From Cryptomeria japonica (taxonomy: Eukaryota; Streptophyta; Pinopsida; Cupressales; Cupressaceae), in contig NC_081413.1 in NCBI RefSeq assembly GCF_030272615.1, positions 144,436,476-144,500,475 on the forward strand: DNA of 64,000 nucleotides, written 5' to 3'. Position 1 is the first letter of the stretch, and each line of letters begins with the position of its first letter. Both the position numbers and the translations under genes were made by a program. Shown here piece by piece: positions 37,238 through 49,900 of the stretch. The notes beneath the pieces were generated by a model. That model saw only the letters and a list, made by a program, of their open reading frames with translations, had not been told where the DNA came from and did not search any database.

Positions 37238-38188
37238 TGTTGGAATCAAGGAACATTGAGAGTGGGGGGGGGGGTGAATCAATGTTCTACTGGTTATTAA
37301 ATTTTTTAACTTAACCTTAATCCACTAGAAGCATAAGCATGAAATGAAATGTAGAAACTCAAAACAATCAACCACAAAACCATAACACCAAGATTTTATG
37401 TGGAAACCCAAATGGGAAAAACCATGAGGGAATTTGAACCTATAATATCATTCCACTATGTCTAGTAGAAAAATAATATTACATGAAAGGGGAATGCACT
37501 AGAATTCAAGCACACTGCCTAAAGCTTACAACTCAATTACAATAAGGGCTACAACCTCAGAAGGCTCACTACCTTACAGATCATCTACAATGATAAATTA
37601 GAATGAATGAAATCCAAAATAGCATCTAACAATTCTTGGATGAGTTCCGGTTAAGTCCAAAACTCTGACTATATCTGCTCTACAACTCTGCTCTATTTTC
37701 TATCTCAGTCAGCTGCTGAATAAAAAATGCTCATGTGAAACTACACCAAAAGGGATTCTTGATCAGTACTCACTCATATTACTTCATACCATGCATCAAA
37801 AATATCTTCTGCACCTGTCTTATATATCCACAATCACAAAATAGACAATTATCAAGTTGCCCTGTAGTGTAATGTGTAGTCATGAGTCGAATTGACCAGA
37901 TCACCAAAAACAAAAGTGGATAACCAAAAATATTATTAAATAATTTCTCTTTGTTGACCCTATCATCCCATGCATGATTCATAACACCACAATCACCGGA
38001 AAGCTTATGGACCAAAACAGCTCTGCTCAACCTGTAATACCAGTTAATTGGTTGTCGATTCACATCCACTTCCGGTTATCAAGATCTATAGCTATAAGAT
38101 AGAATTACATGAAGAGTTTCCATAAATGACAACCCTTAAACCAATAATCAAGCATCAATATCCACCAGATGAGTTTCAATTGCTAATA
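37238..38188 (-). repeat. N2 5' LTR
   Basis: 951 bp, direct repeat of 134-1024. The C-tract near the 3' end reads as a G run at 37264-37274 on the plus strand. It contains about 60 bp not present in the left copy (around 37920-37985). The outer end reads TATTAGCAATTG on the minus strand, a decayed TGTTGGCAATTG. Followed by GTTCC. Confidence 0.88.
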
Positions 38189-38193
38189 GTTCC

Positions 38194-38368
38194 CATCATG
38201 TTTTTTCCCTTAACCAGGTTTTCCACGTCAAAATCTTGGTGTTGTGTGTTGTTCTATCTATTTGCTTATCTTTGTTGTTGCTGTAGTTTATCATTTTTTT
38301 CATTTGTGGTTAATTTTGTTAATCCAGTGAAAATTGATTCACCCCCCCTCTCAGTTTTCCTTCATTGT
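38194..38368 (+). repeat. LTR F, right fragment
   Basis: Resumes the LTR cut at 133: CATCATGTTTTTTCCC, TTTTCCACGTCAAAATC, then GATTCACCCCCCCTCTCAGT and the LTR end at GCCAACA. No tRNA-Met site follows, so this is probably a 3' LTR or solo LTR. Confidence 0.75.
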
Positions 38369-39100
38369 TATTGCCAACAACTTGTGCCCATTCAATGTGG
38401 AGTGGAGACTTTTTGTCTTGCAAGTGTATCATGCACAAAGATTTCCCCTTTTTATAGGGATTTTGTTTCTTCCTAGTAGAAGGATATTTTCAAAGATTTT
38501 ATATGGGCCATCAGATAATTCTATCGATCTGATCTTCTTCTGATATTTTTTAGTCTAACCCTAGTTGGGTTAGGGTTTCTAAATATAGTTCAATCTAAGT
38601 TATGCCTGAACTACAAAGGCAATTTTGTAACCCTTTTCAGGGTCTTCTTCCTTTTCTTTTATAGAAACTTATGTATTTCTACAACTATAATTTTTTTTTT
38701 ACCTTGCATTAATAGAAATAGCTTATTTTGCCTTCTTTCGGTTTAAACAACTTGTTTAATGTGTTTACCTTCTTGTTTGAATGGATTCTCTTTTGTTTCC
38801 TTAGTATTAAGTGACTGTGTTTATCCCTTTGTGGATGCTGCCTATGAATTAATTTAATTCCTTTCTTCATCCTATAGAATTCCAACCTTCACTCATACTT
38901 AAGGAGATACTTAGGATAGAAATTTGTGCATACTTGTGGTAGTTTTATTGATGTTTTGTGCACTTATAGGTAGGAAAGATCAATTTCAATCTAGGTGCAT
39001 CACCTTTTTCCCTTTCAAGCATTCCTTCTTCCCCTTTTCCTCCTCAAATCATTATATTAGATTTTATATGTGTTGGGTTGGTCCAACATATGCACTTTGA
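38369..39100. other. Unassigned LTR-like sequence
   Basis: AT-rich, no ORF with support. Contains AACCCTAGTTGGGTTAGGG (an inverted repeat of AACCCTA), TTTTGTAACCCTTTTCAGGG and several T runs, and looks like the R-U5 part of a gypsy-type LTR on the plus strand. A short palindrome TGTTGGGTTGGTCCAACA lies at 39070-39090. No duplication partner was found in the window. Confidence 0.35.
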
Positions 39101-39166
39101 TTGATAAGGAAGTTGGCCTTCTCTAGAGACTCAACCTCACATTTAGCAAGGTCCCACACTTGGAGG

Positions 39167-40080
39167 CTATTTCCATGTTTCACGAGGTTGATGAGCACAA
39201 GTGTTCATCAAGGGTGCAAAATTTTGTGACAACAAAACTTTAGGAGATGAAGGAATGGGAGGAAAAGCGGAGGCCACTTGAGGGTCAACTTCGTGATGTA
39301 CAAATGAGCCATTTCTAGATATGGGTTGGATTTTTTGTTGGTATTGCACAAGTGGAATTTTTGTCTCTTCTTCTAAAATGCGATTCAAGACTTGATTTGT
39401 TTGAACTTGTTGAGGGACACAATTTGCTTGCTCACATTACAAGGCTAGTTGTAGGTCTGCATTAGTTAGGAGAGATTTATGCTCAGGACTTGAGGCCATT
39501 GCTTTTATGATGCGTGGGAAGTATTTTAGAGGTACCCTTGAGATTATTCATTCCAAAAATTCCACAACCTCAGGAGTGTTCAATGCCTCATTAACTTCAG
39601 ATTCTATGTCCGGTTGTTCATATGAATATGCGTCTTCTTGGAAATATAGTAATGATTGATTTTGAATATAACAAAAAGTTGGATGAAATATACATTGGCC
39701 ATTTGACAAAGGTCCTTGTTGGAAGTGACCTTGACTTAATTGATTCGAATAAAAAATCAGTGACACATTTGTTGGTGGCATTGGTAAAACATTGCCACAT
39801 CCTGGTTGCAAAATTGATTCAGAGTGTAGTGGTGGTCCTAATCGAATGATTCCATACTCTGGTAGTATGTTTGTAGGTGGACCAACATTTGGATTAAAAT
39901 TTGGTTGTACGATATTTCCATGTTGCTGGGTTTGATAGAACTATGATTGCCTTAGATTAAAACCTGATTGTGTTTTATTATTCATTGGACCAAACCTGGG
40001 TTGATATGTCAAACTTTGTTGCATCATAGAAGCTTGAAATCTTGTTTCAACAAGCATGTCACTATGCTATGCAATATTTT
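39167..40080 (-). pseudogene. E3 gag-like relic, Q/N/P-rich
   Basis: A minus-strand frame is open from about 40070 to 39548 with a single TAG, rich in glutamine, asparagine and proline (for example QPGCGNVLPMPPTN and NQLSQGHFQQGP). A separate frame at 39167-39388 contains ILEEETKIPLVQYQQ. No zinc knuckle or pol motif. Position downstream of an E1-like leader makes a gag-like structural protein of a non-autonomous element the best reading. Could also be neutral low-complexity sequence. Confidence 0.4.
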
Positions 40081-43050
40081 TGGAATTTAGGATTTTTGGA
40101 TGATTTATGCAACTAATGCAAACCCAAGAGAAAAATAATGCAACTTATGTTTTTGGAATTTTTAGACTTTGGGATGATAATGAGATGAAACTAAATGCAA
40201 TTTTAGAGGATGATAATGCAATCTAGGACAAGAATGCAAACTAAGTTTTTGAAGTTTTGGGCAAACTTTTGAAATGCAAAGCTAAAGAACAACCTTGGGA
40301 AATTGAAATGAAATCAAGACCTTAATTGACAAAAGGACAAAGGACAATAAATGACAAATGACAATGTCTCACCTATATGCTTGGATACTAAGCTTGGTTT
40401 GACAAAATGATGATGACAAAATGATTTTTTTGGATAAGGTCAAGACTCCCTAACAACAACTTAGGGTTTAGGCTTAAGTTTTAATTTCTTAAGTTTGGAA
40501 AAATACAATTTTGGAGACTAAATGAAAATTGACAATGATAATGACAATGAATTATGATATAATATGATCTCAAGATATGATATGATATAGGGATATGATA
40601 TGATATCAAGCTAAGAAAAGACTAAGGTTTATGACCATGTAATTGACTTAATGCAAGGGGAAATATATGGTGGACCAATGATTTGGAATATGCAAAATGC
40701 ACCCTAAGAAAAGACCTATTTTTGGTAGGATAATGATAATGTAATGGAAATGAATGATGAAAACCCAGGGAAATGATTTTGAACCTACGTGCAAAATGGA
40801 ATTATGACAATGCTATGGACTAAATATGAAAGGTAATGAGAATATCCTAAGACATAAGTTTGGAACCGTGAAAGGCCTAGCCTAAAGTGATATAGATTTT
40901 GAAACCAAGGCATCCAATTGTTTGACAAGCCATGTTTGTTGAGATCTTTTGAATGTTGGATGAAAACTTGGGATGTTTTGAGACAAGTTTTGAACTTTTG
41001 GAAACTTTTTTTGATCTTTTGATAGCCAAGGTTGTTTATCACTTTGTCTTTGATATGAATCTTTGTTTTGATGTGACCTTTGTTTTTGAATGATGTTCTT
41101 GATTTTTCAACAAACACAAAAGACAGATTGACTATATGAATTTTTACATAAAAAAAAACCACATTCAATTACAACCCTAAAGTTTGGTTGAGACAATACT
41201 TGTTGAATCCCCATACCCATAATACCACATTAAATTAGATAGATAGATGATTGGTAGAATTGGATCCCCTCCATGACATTCACTTCTCAGGCATACCAAG
41301 CTTCAAATTTCTAAAGACCATAAGATCTTGAGAAATTTTCTATCTCAAGTTGAAGGGTACATTAGGGGTTTCTTTAGCATGCACATATCACAACACTTGA
41401 GTCAAAAAGTAGAAGGTAAGGTTGCTAAAACAATTTGTCTCTTAGTGGGAGAACTTTAATGGAACTTGGTGTCTATCATGCGGTGGTGAGTCACTTAAGA
41501 GCCTATTCTAGTCCTCATAAGAGGATTTTTATGCATCTCACACAAGTGTGGATATTGAGGGAACATGTTGGATAGACCAAATTCACCAAGTAGTCATGAA
41601 TTTCACTTGACTTATTAATTTTTATAGTGGGGTGAAGAAGTATCGCTTGGGTCGTTTCCTCTCACTGGCCAAAATGACACTCAAGAGACAGGCCCTCTTC
41701 TGAAAAAGAAAAAAAATGAGTGTCACTAACACTTTCTCTTGCACCCAGGACCATGAGAGCCTGGGGATAGGATAGTGTATGTTAGAAGTGGGTCTACTCA
41801 CATCCAGAAGTGTGCCCAATCACAGAAAATAGATGTTCATTTTAAGCCCAAATATGTTGTTTAACTACTAAAATCAAAGACAATGTCTTTCAAATCTTAC
41901 TCTTTGACAACATCTTATATCAAGTGCATTAGTAGTTTGATTTTAGTTCTTCTCCCAATGAGTATCAAGTTGTTGCACAGATTATCGGTAACACTAAAAT
42001 CCTAACACTTAATAATGAACTAAATTTGACATGATTGCAAACTGAATTCCAAAGTTATACCTGATATTCTACCTCTGTAAGGGTGCAAAACAGAGAGACA
42101 AGGGCACAAAACAGAGGTACTAGAGTATAGAAAAAAGAGACAAGGGTTCAACTTGAACTTACATCTGTGCAACTTTGCAGTGTACCTATAAAATCAATGG
42201 TAAAAAGTCAAACAAAGACCAATTTTTGCCAAATTAAAGTCACTATGACCATATAAATCTGAAATTTGATGAAAATAACCCTTTTGACCTCAAAATTCAT
42301 TATGATTGCAATGCATTACTCAAATTTCAAGCACCATATGATGAATCCATGCGTAAGACAGTTATTGCAAACCATAAGGAAAGAAATGTAAAGCTTATAA
42401 GTCCTTTCAAGTGAAATGTATGACTTCCTCTCCTAGAAACTCTATTTTCCCTAATGTGAATATTTGTTATTCATTCCCATATTATTTATGCTATTTGAGT
42501 TCATTCAATCACTAGGAACCCTAATTAAATTAATTGCATCCATATTGTAGCCTAATTTACAAGATTTGAATTCAATTTTAAAGCCCAAATTGAAATGCTT
42601 ATTGTTCTTTTTAACCAATTTGCATGAAAATTAAAAGTGAAAGGTTGTTGTTCATTAAGAAATACCTAATTAGGAATATTTGAGTTCATTTTAAACTAAT
42701 TTAAACATTTAAAAGTCCTATTATAACCCTGCAACCACAAAGGATTAGTTAATTTGTAAATTGAAGACAACTATCACAAGTGCACCAAATAGAGGCACAA
42801 GGGTGTAGGTCTGGGCCACAAACATGTAGAAGTAAGGGTAGAAGCACACAAAAGTAAGGGTACAAGCATGTGGAACTATGGGTACAAGAACATAGAAGTA
42901 GGGATACAAGTACACGAAAGTAGGGGTACAAGCATGCAAAAGTAAGGGTACAAGCGCATGAAAGTCCTGATAAAGGCCCGAGAGGCTTCTGTTGCTCCAA
43001 TTTGCACTTGCAATCATTCAAAAACACTTCAAACAATAAATATTAGGTAT
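40081..43050 (-). other. E3 leader, non-coding
   Basis: About 3 kb without a supported gene. The part 41265-41990 resembles 12990-13760 of E1 in order and wording, including CCAAGGTTGTTTATC-style text, AGTGTCACTAACAC/CTTGCACCCAGGACC and GGTGTCTATCATG/GGTGTCTACTG. From 42785 to 42965 there are about eight imperfect units of AAGTAAGGGTACAAGCACA. A short GATA run lies near 41233. Orientation (LTR at right, gag-like at left) is minus. Confidence 0.5.
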
Positions 43051-43940
43051 GTTTCATGTCAAGTTTACTAGAAATGTGAGGTAGGAAATTAGGTAGAGCA
43101 TCAAAGCAACTAATTAGGCAACCAAAACTCAAAATGCAATGAAATTAAATCCTAACGCATTCAATAAAGGAATGAAGACAAAACATTCAAAAAAACGCAA
43201 ACCATATGTAGATGTTTCCTTCATTGACCTCGATTTATCTTCTTTCTCTTTTAAATAGTTGTGAATCTCACCTACAAGACAAGTGTGATTGTAAGCAAGC
43301 TAAATGACAAGATGAAATTGACAACATAAGGATACTAGAAGCGTGGTTGAAAATGATGAGAAAAGTGCTCAATTTATAGAGAAATCAATGAGGATATCAA
43401 ATTGGCATGAATGATTCAAGAGGCAATTGATTTGAAATTAGCATGATTGGGGGGACAAGATATGACAAGTGTTATGTCAAAAATTATGTCAACTTCCTAT
43501 GCAAAGGTATGAAAAATTGCTATGCAAATTTTATGACATACTAGCCTCAAAAGTAGCTCATAATTTATGAAAAAATTGAGCACAAAAAGAAGAGAAATTA
43601 AGGGAAAAAGTTAGGAGAGAAAAATATGGGAGAAATTAATAAATTACATTTATTAATTTCTCTCAAAAAAGGGACTTAATTAGCCAATTAAATAATTGCT
43701 TTAATTCTAACCATATGATACATGAATAAATTCATTTAACCTAAAAGGAGTGTTAGTGGGATTTAATGATTAAATCATAAAAACCCTAGGAGATAGAAAA
43801 GAGATGAATTAGGTCACAATTAGGGCATGATGTGATTAAAGCAATAAATAAATGATGATAGACCTGATCAAAGAGATAACTGACAAGGACTTGATAATCA
43901 TGGCATATACCTTGTTATCTTTGTCATGTAGGTTCTGTAG
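43051..43940 (-). repeat. E3 LTR-like sequence
   Basis: AT-rich stretch with the flavour and order of E1 and LTR2: GTGCTCAATTTATAGAG, TTAATTAGCCAATTAAATAATTG, GAATTAGGTCACAATTAGG. The last two have close partners in LTR2 (TTAGCCAATTAG and GAATTAGGTCCCAATAATG). Ends are not defined; a TGTAGACAC start is not visible, so the right end is probably lost. Confidence 0.4.
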
Positions 43941-45136
43941 GATTAACGGTTAGGATTCTCGCATAGTTGTGTGACTAAAGAAATATGCTTGCCCAGGCTA
44001 ACTTCGCAACCTCGCCCATGGATGTGGCATGCGGGCCCCACGAAGGATGAATCATTGCATGTGGACCACACAAGCTATGAGATATCTTTTTCATGTCACA
44101 TACTAGAATCGTTTGCCTTGCATGTCCACCATGTAGCCAAGATAATGTGCACCCACATATGGAGAGATCAACGATCGAGATTGAGTGTGCAATTGTGTAA
44201 CTAAGGAGAGTTGATCGTAAAGCCTAACTCTGCAACTCTGAAGGTATTTAGAGTGATGACCATTTTACAAATAAAAAGGAAATTATGTGTCCATTTATCA
44301 TTTGTCACTACATGAGAGAGGGAATTAGCTATTGAAACTGCAATGTTCAAATATGAAAATTAATGGCTACTTTGCACCAACTTCATACATGCATGTCTGT
44401 AGTAAATGATCCAATTTCACCATAAAAGCTTGGATTTTTGATCCTATTCATTTCTCTTTGATTTTTCTATTGTCTTGTATTGTTCCCTTGTGCTATGTGT
44501 ATTTTCTGGAAAATGAATTTTTGAGTATTAGGGTTTTACCCTACGTCTTGTGTAGTGACAATCATACTTGTCTCATTTTGTGATCTTTGTGCATTATTTT
44601 GAGCTTTATCTCTTTGAATTATTTCATTTTCAAGGGATTATAAGGGTTAATTGTATACAATGTGTCAACTTTGAAACCCTAGAGGTCATTTGTGTCTATT
44701 TACCTAAAACCCTAATCACAGAAGATGGTTGAATCCTCTAGCTAGGGAAAGAGGGAATTCTTAGAGGAGATCATTGCATAGCTTCAAAGATCAAACAAAA
44801 CCTAGAAGAGATCCAAGCCTATTGCTAGGATATATTAATTCTTCATTTATTAAACAAGTGTGTGTCGGGACCCCCTAATTGAGCCTTGGGGTTTTAGTCT
44901 CTAGAGAAGGTGCTACAATAAGAAGAAGGATAGGGTGCCTGTATGAAACATCTGTAGTTTAAATTTGGGAAGTTTTGTGGTCCCAAATATATTTGTGAAT
45001 ATTTATTTGGTTACTACTATTGATTGAAACTATAGGCCAGATGAGAGGGAAATTGTGGCCAAGGATGAAGGGAGACTAGTTACTATAACTAGGGAGGTGA
45101 TTGAAGAGGTTTTCATGTTGAATGTCAACACTTATT
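43941..45136. other. Unassigned repeat-like sequence
   Basis: No supported gene. Two similar segments (about 43940-44010 and 44165-44240) share GTTGTGTGACTAAAG/ATTGTGTAACTAAGG and CTAACTTCGCAACCTCG/CTAACTCTGCAACTCTG, suggesting an old partial duplication of about 215 bp. Near 45035-45120 the plus strand reads REIVAKDEGRLVTITREVI, a protein-like run of about 28 codons that I cannot assign. The block ends where LTR P begins. Confidence 0.35.
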
Positions 45137-45480
45137 TATTGGAATTAAGGAGAAATAAGAGGGAGGGGTGAATTAGTGTTCTATAAATTTTAACTTTGTT
45201 AAATTTCTCTTTCAACCATTTAATATATTTAACCAAAAGAAAGATGCAAGAAAACAAGGCAATCAACCACAACACCATAACACAAAGATTTTATACGTGG
45301 AAAACTTGGTCAAGGAAAAAACCATGGTGGGGATGGACCCACAAAATGAGTATACTCAAATATAATTTTTACAATAGAATGCACATGCATTCAGGCAGAC
45401 TACCTAGAGCTCACTACCTACGAGCAAGAAAATACACAAAACCATGTAAAGTCAGGCACATTCACAACAAGTTCATCAAA
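45137..45480 (-). repeat. LTR P, left fragment
   Basis: Diverged relative of the N-family LTRs. On the plus strand: TATTGGAATTAAGGAG, GGAGGGGTGAATTAGTGTTCT, ATACGTGGAAAACTTGG, CCATGGTGGGGATGGACCCAC, GCATTCAGGCAGACTACC, each with a partner in 134-500. It breaks near 45480, and the matching continuation (GAGTTACATAAGATT) is found at 53526. The exact break is uncertain by tens of bases. Confidence 0.65.
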
Positions 45481-45818
45481 TAAAATAAAATAAACTAAAG
45501 AAAATAAAACCAATTTTATTTCATTCAATGAAGGCCTCACTTCTTCTTCTTTCTTCTCTAATTATGTTGGTATGTTGGCTCAATCCATTGTGCAACTCAT
45601 ATGAAGCAAGGGAAAAAGTGTGATAGGCGAGAATAATTGAAGATTTGAAAGTATATGAACTCAAGAGAATGATAGAATAAATGAAAAATCATAAGATATA
45701 AAAATGAGGAGCCAAAAGCCTTATTTATAAAATTTTGAAACCACATTAAACGGACAAGATCAACTCAATCTGACGGTTGAGATTTCGTGCAAGGATAAGT
45801 CAAAAGAGAAATTGCAAA
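45481..45818 (-). repeat. LTR2, left fragment (TGTAGACAC-type)
   Basis: AT- and pyrimidine-rich text (CACTTCTTCTTCTTTCTTC) placed between the halves of LTR P, continuing at 52604 after N3. The 5' start of this LTR is at 53525. The outer left edge is not sharp; I found no clean TG start or 5-bp repeat. Confidence 0.5.
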
Positions 45819-46750
45819 TGTTGGGATCCAAGAACACTGAGAGGGGGGGGGGGGGTGAATCAACGTTCTGCTAGTAAGATATGATTTTACCTTTTTATAA
45901 CATACACATATAAACCGGTAAATGAAGAAACATATAACTTGAAGGAAATAAACCATCCACATAAATGAACACCATAACACATAGAATTTATATATGGAAA
46001 ACCTCAAAGAGGAAAAACCACGGTGGGATTTGTGACCCACAATATCAGTTCACTGGTCATATGAAAGGATATTACATAAAATGGGGGCCTGCACATGCAG
46101 GAAGGCACACTGCCTAGAGCACACTGCTCACCAAAAAAAGAGTCTCACTGACTACAAAATTTTGCTGAAATGAAACAGTAATAATGAACTCACAAAATGC
46201 ATCTGCTATGCCAAAAAGAGTTCCAGTTATAGTTCTACTTTGTACCAGTTCATAAACCCCGAACGCTTCTATCGATATCTCTTCTCCTCCAAGAATGATT
46301 TCCAAACTATCTACAGATCATCACATAATATAACATTTGCATACAAATGATCTACATACATATACTTCACATTATATAGTTATGCTATATTCTCCTATCT
46401 CACCATGTTCAAAATGACCTAGCAGACTGACCTATATACCCTTACAAACAATAAGCCTTATGTCCGCTTACAATGTATTACAAAAGATATACAATGTCGG
46501 CTTTATACAATAAAATTATTTTACAAATAAAACTTCCTTTGGGTCCAAGCCTGATGTCGACTTTACTGAAGTGCTGGATGCTGGTGCCGGTGTAACCCTG
46601 GATTCTCAATGCCGGTATTTGTCAGTGAATGCCTCCTAGTATCGGTGTATGTTGGTGTAAGCTTCCTTATGAATCTTGTTGCCAAGTAACCATGTTGCCA
46701 TGTTGCCATCAATGACAACATATAAATCCAATGAGTGTCAATTGCCAACA
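45819..46750 (-). repeat. N3 3' LTR
   Basis: 932 bp. Minus-strand TGTTGGCAATTGACACTC...GGATCCCAACA. The plus strand shows a G13 run near 45844 (the C-tract), then GGAAAAACCACGGTGGGATTTG and GTTGCCATCAATGACAAC at 46702-46719. Confidence 0.93.
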
Positions 46751-46961
46751 ATCTCCCCCTTTGGCATTAATGGCAACACTCATGTGAAAAATGGATTCCC
46801 TGTCGGTTCAACCTGAAGTATGCTTCCCCTGAGCAATACATTCCTTCCTGATATCCTTCCCATATTTTTTATGATATTTTTCACATTATATACACTCCCC
46901 CTTTGGCATCAATGCCAAAGACCGGTGAAAGAATTGAAAGAATTAATAAATACAGATTACT
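46751..46961 (-). promoter_or_regulatory. N3 3' untranslated region with polypurine tracts
   Basis: Minus-strand CCAAAGGGGGAGAT abuts the LTR at 46750/46751, preceded by GTTGCCATTAATG. The upstream tract CCAAAGGGGGAGTG lies near 46894-46908, preceded by TTTGGCATTGATG. CTCAGGGGAAGC near 46824-46836 is the middle tract. Same three-tract order as N1 and copia A. Confidence 0.75.
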
Positions 46962-49900
46962 TTACCAGAGCTTGACCAATTTCAAAATTTTCGGGTAAGA
47001 TTTGTCTAGCAACTACAAATATGTATCCCATCCGATTTTGAAGGTTTCAAATATGGATACAAGTCCACTCAGTAAGTGTGCAAATGTTTCCTTCTCCTTG
47101 GCTTCTACCAGTGTGGGCTTAGCAATCATATCCATACATTCCCTCTTATGTACACCAAGTGAATCCAATCTTGGACTCACCAATCCTCTAAGACTTCTCG
47201 CTCTTTGAATGATCTTGTCTCTTTCCTTTTCAAAAGAAAAAATTTGGTTCTCCAAGGACAATTTTTTTCCATCAATAGATGTTGTTAGTGAGGTTAATCC
47301 ATCAAAAGAGTTTGCAATATTGACAACCTTATTATGTAAATCCTTTAATCTACTATCTACATTTGCTATAAGAGTTTCTATGTTACAACAGACCCTGCAG
47401 ATATTTGTACACTGTTTTAAACAATTCTCAATAAGAATCATTTTTCCTTCATTTTTCTTCTTCTTTGTTTCAATAATTAGATCAAAAGCGGCTCTCTTAA
47501 CCACAGTAAATCTCTCGAGTGCTTGCCAATTTGAAATTTTCTACAAAGATTGAAAGTTATTAGATATATGCTTAGTTAATGCCTTAAGCTTGTCGGAAGG
47601 GCTTGTTTCATTTTCAATCTTACAATCAGAAATTAGTCTATGCAAAACTGTGATTGAGTGATCTATTATTCCTTTATCTGTCAATCCCTCCTTTATTAGT
47701 TTCTGAGTAGCCATCATCATTAACTTAGTGGGACTCATCTCAGTGATTGATTTCTTCTCAACTTGAGAAGTGTCAATTGCCAAAACCTTTGCCAGGGAAT
47801 AAATATTAACTGCCGGTATAGTCTTAGTTCCTTTTGCCTTATCCTCCTTAGCACTGGTGGCTTTGACACTTGGTGCAATATCTTTTATTGTCGGTGGAGT
47901 ATTATCCACAATATTGTCAGTGACCTGTACAATGTCTTGTTTAAACACTGTTTCTACTGGTATTGATTGTACACTCTCCTTTACTGCCGGTGGTGTCTGT
48001 ACACTTATAGTTACTGCCAGTTTATTCAAAATTGGAGCTGAACTATCCAAAATAATTTCCCTTTAGATCTATCCGGGATGGTGGAAGTTGTTGCTTTTAC
48101 AAATTCTTCTTGGGAGGTGAGAAAATCAAGATTCTTTTGGAAGAATTTGGTCCAACCATCTTTGGTCTCATTTACTACCTCATTTACCTTGGCCATCATT
48201 AGGATTATTTGTTGGGGTTTGCTACTAAAAACTATTTTGTTAGCAACATCTATGCATCTTTTCATTTCCTCATTGTTTATTGATCCACACATACCCAAAA
48301 GTTCTACTTCCTTAATTTCTCTATCCCTCTTGACTGCATCAAGTCTTCTAGCATCTAATTTATTGTATAGTGATAGAGGAATTTCCTTCAAAATTTCTAC
48401 TAAGGCTTTCTTATATATATCTATATGTAACAAAATTGCCTCTTCAATCTCATTCTGCTCATTATCCTCTAAATCTTCATAATAAATGGATACATTTTTC
48501 AAAATTCTGTCCTTGGTTATTTCATCAATCAATTAAGCACAGGTCATTGTAGCCTTACCAGATTTAGTATCATCATCATTCTTCTTCTTCTTGCTATGGT
48601 TTATCGGAGTGGATGTGACTGGTTTCCTTGCCGGAGGTGGGGGTGCAGTAGGTTTTGTTACTTTTCTCACAAGCTTCTTCCTTGGATCCACCTTCTTCTC
48701 CTCTATCGGAGTCTGGTCAACTTTCTTTCTTTGTACCCTTCTGAATGCTAGAGGTTCATTGTCCTCTGGATTAGAGTCAGAAGTGATAGAAGAAATGAAA
48801 GATTTAGGCCTCTTAGCCTCAGGAGCACTAACCATTGCAGGTTCCTTTGCCAGTTTGGATCCAGAACCTAGTTGAGTGTCTATCTTATGAATTACATCCT
48901 GTATATATGCAGACATCTTGTCTATTTTCTTCTCTCTTCTTTTCTTGTCAAAGCCAATTTTTACTTCAAGAGCCTTTTCTTCAACAGTACCAAAGTGTTT
49001 TATTTTATCATCCACTTCATATCCAAGCTTAGTGATCCATATGATCCTAGGTTCTACTGCCTCCATAAGAGTTTCATCAGTTTTCACCATAAAATAGATA
49101 TCAGTGGAGTACTTATCCACAATGTGCTTTGATATTATTTCCCTTTGTCTCATGTTTTCTTGAAATGTTTTGAAATAGCCCCAAAACTTTTCATCCCTAC
49201 TAGTACCAAGACTGGTGGTTGCTTCCTTGATTTGCATACCTATCGGTATGTCATGATCCCAATGCTTCTTTCCTAGATCGAGTAGCTCATTCATGAATTA
49301 AAGCATTAAACAAACAATGAGATTTCTGAACCTAAAAGTTCCTTTCTTAACACTCTTAATATTTCCAAGATTTATCATTAACTCACTTCTTAGCCATTCA
49401 CATAAATCATACTTCTCATTATTCTTTAACATTTGATAAGCAACATGGATGGAAAAACTACCAGCAGAGTTCAATCAACTAGATTGAGGTACCTTATAGC
49501 CGATTATCATGCTGACAAATTTCACATCTAAGTCCTTGATGGTGCTGACCCTCATAGATCTTCCATCATGGGTTGCGTCGGTGCGCTTTTCAACTGTAGT
49601 GGTGGAAATATTCATGCTAGGTTCTTATCTGACTTTGGGTAAGCTGATGATTGCTTTAATTGCTTCCTTTGTGATCATGTGGGGCCTATCTAGTTAGATG
49701 AACTCATTGTGAACCTTTCTCAAAAAATATCTGATCACCTCATCTTTGAATTCTGGTATGTACAGAATACCGGTTAACCATAGATCCTCAATGATCTTAT
49801 ATTCCAGTTTGATTGTTTCAGAGTCCCCCAGTATCACATATTGATACACGCCCTTAATCTCTTATGTACCTAGATCCTCCAAGGTGCAGTGAATATATGT

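Noticed and set aside
38369-39100. Body of element F with a primer site
   Set aside because: No tRNA-Met-like site follows the LTR end at 38368, so I did not extend F to the right.
43971-44204. 77-codon plus-strand ORF with many histidines
   Set aside because: No homology I recognise, overlaps an imperfect DNA duplication, and no neighbouring coding signal.
47763-49132. Plus-strand ORFs rich in serine, phenylalanine and leucine (several across 47209-49132)
   Set aside because: Antisense shadows of N3 ORF2, whose minus-strand frame aligns with N1 and N2.
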